The notes beneath the pieces are model-generated. The model made no database searches. It worked only from the letters and a program-made list of their open reading frames with translations, and was not told the origin of the DNA. A DNA stretch of 64,000 nt, taken from assembly GCF_012971725.1 (NCBI RefSeq), contig NZ_CP048833.1:4030001-4094000 (forward strand), read 5' to 3'. Made by a program: the position numbers and the translations under genes. Position 1 is the first letter of the stretch. Each line of letters starts with the position of its first letter. Origin of the DNA: Pseudomonas multiresinivorans. Lineage in GTDB: Bacteria; Pseudomonadota; Gammaproteobacteria; Pseudomonadales; Pseudomonadaceae. Shown here one piece after another: positions 62,353 to 64,000 of this stretch.

Positions 62353-63837
62353 TCACTGCGCCGTCTGCTGCGGCCGCCGCTTGTCTTCGGCCAGTTTGTA
62401 CGCCACGTAGTACTTGTAGATGTTGCCGACGTAATCGACTGTTTCTCGCCCAACCACTCTGGCAGCGGCGTGCTCGACATTACCGAACCAAATGTTTGGG
62501 TCCAGACCCGACTCCTGTGCCAGGCGACGGAACTTCATCAGGTTGCCGGGGCCGGCGTTGTAGGCGGCGAAGGTCATCAGCGTCTTGTTCAGTGGCGTCA
62601 ACTGCGGATCGTTGAGGTACTTGTCGGCAAGCAGTCGCATGTACTTGGTGCCCGCCTCGATGTTCTTGTCCGCGCTCTTGTCGATGCCGCGAATGGCGAC
62701 CGAGCGATCCGCCGCGGTACTGGGCTTCATCTGCATCACCCCAACCGCCCCGCGCGAGCTGCGCGCTTTCTGGTTCAGCTGTGACTCCTGGAAACCCTGG
62801 GCGACCAGCATCAGATAATCGAAGTCGTAGGTTCCGGCATGCTTCTGGAACAGCCCGACCATGTTGCGGAAGTTCTCCATGTCGGCTTCGGACGTGGCGT
62901 CGAACAGTCGCTTGCTGTTCTTCACGTACTTGTTGCGCAGGGAGTTGCCGAAGGTTGTCCCCACCTTATGCGTTTGCACGAAAGCCCCCAGGGCCTCCTG
63001 CAACTGCGGGCTGCCCTTGCGAATTGCCCAGGCGAAATCGGCCCCCTGAGCGTTGATCACGATGTTCTCGTGTACCTGCATCTGCCGGTACAGCGCTCCC
63101 CACGACCTCGCGATGTAAAGGTCGACCACAGTGGCCGGGACCAGCCCGGCATTGACCATTTCCAACAGGTCCTCGGACTCGAGGTTCTCGTCGGCAGCCT
63201 TGATCTGCACCGGAGCGAGGCCCTTTTCGGCGAAGGTTCTGTTCAGCGCCTGCAGGTGTTCGTAGTAACTGCTCGACGGCCGTACCATGACCTCCTGTCC
63301 TGACATCGCTTCCAGCTGGTCCGGAGATTTGCTGCCGGGCGCCGTCACCAGAACTTCCTTGATCCCGGTGGCAAAGGGCGCGGCGAAGTCCACTGCCTGC
63401 ATGCGGCTGTCAGTGATCGTCAATCCTCCTGCGGCGATATCGCCGACGCCAGCCTGCAGCTGCGGCATCAACTGGTCCCGGGGCGTGGGGATGAACAGGA
63501 CCCTCCACTGCAGAGACTTTTCCGCGTAGGGGTACTGCCTGTTCAGCCAGGCCTCCAGTGCCTTGCCCAGCTCGTAGCTGATTCCGGCCTCTCGCCCTCG
63601 GTCGACCGCGAAGAAAGTCCGGCTATAGGGCACGAGGATGCGCACCAGCCGGCGCTCGCGCATACCGTCCAGGTCACCCTTCCACGCCGGCGGAACCGGC
63701 AGCACCATGGCGCGGACTTCCGCCTCTTCCTGCTGGGTCAGCCGGGCATCGGGCAGTGAGGGTTGTGCGGCATGGGCGCAAAGACATGACAACAGCGTAA
63801 ACGACAGGCACACGGAAGCGAGGCTGCGGCGTCCCAT
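62353..63837 (-). CDS. mltF: Membrane-bound lytic transglycosylase MltF
   Basis: A 494-residue MltF-like protein. After a signal (hydrophobic core CLSFTLLSCLCAHA), residues about 60-285 fit a periplasmic solute-binding domain (DIAAGGLTITDSRMQAVDFA) and 300-460 the lytic transglycosylase domain, with the catalytic Glu in LVAQGFQESQLNQ and SSRGAVGVMQMKP. It cleaves peptidoglycan to anhydromuropeptides. GGGAAGG eight bases before the ATG at 63837 sets the start; an extension to 63876 is rejected. The region 63838-64000 holds no gene. Confidence 0.92.
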   Translation of the reverse strand: MGRRSLASVCLSFTLLSCLCAHAAQPSLPDARLTQQEEAEVRAMVLPVPPAWKGDLDGMRERRLVRILVPYSRTFFAVDRGREAGISYELGKALEAWLNRQYPYAEKSLQWRVLFIPTPRDQLMPQLQAGVGDIAAGGLTITDSRMQAVDFAAPFATGIKEVLVTAPGSKSPDQLEAMSGQEVMVRPSSSYYEHLQALNRTFAEKGLAPVQIKAADENLESEDLLEMVNAGLVPATVVDLYIARSWGALYRQMQVHENIVINAQGADFAWAIRKGSPQLQEALGAFVQTHKVGTTFGNSLRNKYVKNSKRLFDATSEADMENFRNMVGLFQKHAGTYDFDYLMLVAQGFQESQLNQKARSSRGAVGVMQMKPSTAADRSVAIRGIDKSADKNIEAGTKYMRLLADKYLNDPQLTPLNKTLMTFAAYNAGPGNLMKFRRLAQESGLDPNIWFGNVEHAAARVVGRETVDYVGNIYKYYVAYKLAEDKRRPQQTAQ

Positions 63838-64000
63838 GGTTCGAACCTTCCCGTTGAGCTGGATGACCGGTCGCAATACAGGCCCAGGTCACGTGGCCGG
63901 CGCCGTGCCCTGGGCGAATACCGCTGGCGGAACTGGGGAAGCCCCGCCGTCAGTTCAAGACTAGTCCAAGGCCCGTCAAACGCATCGCCACTCGCTTCCC

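Noticed and set aside
1..64000. CRISPR arrays, tRNA or rRNA genes
   Set aside because: No regular spaced repeats, cloverleaf ends or rRNA-like sequence were noticed on either strand.

Overview
The window looks like a chromosomal segment of a Pseudomonas close to the P. aeruginosa / P. nitroreducens / P. citronellolis group. The basis is strongly GC-rich coding, Pseudomonas-type REP elements built on a gagcgagcttgctcgcgaa core, and genes whose sequence and length match Pseudomonas families (634-residue HtpG, HemO with its PHERL proximal-histidine motif, MltF, BetT, PqiABC, a full Bat operon). Assignments rest on reading the translations and motifs; no database search was made.

Layout. 0-2 kb: end of a TonB-dependent heme receptor, heme oxygenase and a YbaN-like protein. 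2-8.7 kb: single genes (HNH protein, luciferase-like oxidoreductase, LMW phosphatase/ArsC-like protein, TetR regulator, DUF1615 lipoprotein, EamA exporter with a divergent Lrp regulator) separated by REP doublets. 8.7-13.9 kb: a DUF1302/DUF1329 pair, a DUF3859-like protein and a pirin. 14-19.4 kb: a sugar MFS transporter, then a three-gene molybdenum hydroxylase operon (2Fe-2S subunit, Mo subunit with Tat signal, tri-heme cytochrome c). 19.5-25.7 kb: dienelactone hydrolase, HtpG, a membrane protein with two hot-dog thioesterases, a small lipoprotein and a DUF599 protein.

26-29.8 kb: an ECF sigma factor/NrsF anti-sigma pair diverges from a bufferin-type RiPP operon (BufA1 precursor, BufB DUF692 iron oxidase, BufC DUF2063 partner, DoxX protein). 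Both directions carry an exact GTAACC-N16-CGAA promoter motif, the pattern known for the SigF-NrsF copper/metal stress regulon of Caulobacter. This is the most complete natural system in the window.

29.9-53.4 kb: ClcA chloride channel, BetT-type BCCT transporter, PqiABC lipid-transport operon with PqiA split in two, AspT-like exchanger, DUF502 protein, a membrane-embedded spermidine-synthase-like protein, arylsulfatase, HAD phosphatase, a six-gene MoxR/DUF58/DUF4381/BatA/BatB/BatD operon, and a FadL-like porin with a DUF3313 lipoprotein.

53.5-62.3 kb is a genomic-island remnant. It begins in an AT-rich stretch with a tandem atcccccac repeat and carries DUF932, an XRE regulator, YqaJ-type nuclease, a metal-binding hydrolase-like protein, CsrA, a ProQ-domain protein and several unrecognised membrane or secreted proteins. 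No integrase is visible. Its right part is decayed: copies of an aatcggccagaagcgg repeat, a truncated frame, and a scar joining a deleted formaldehyde dehydrogenase fragment to the end of an AraC regulator. MltF closes the window on ordinary chromosome.
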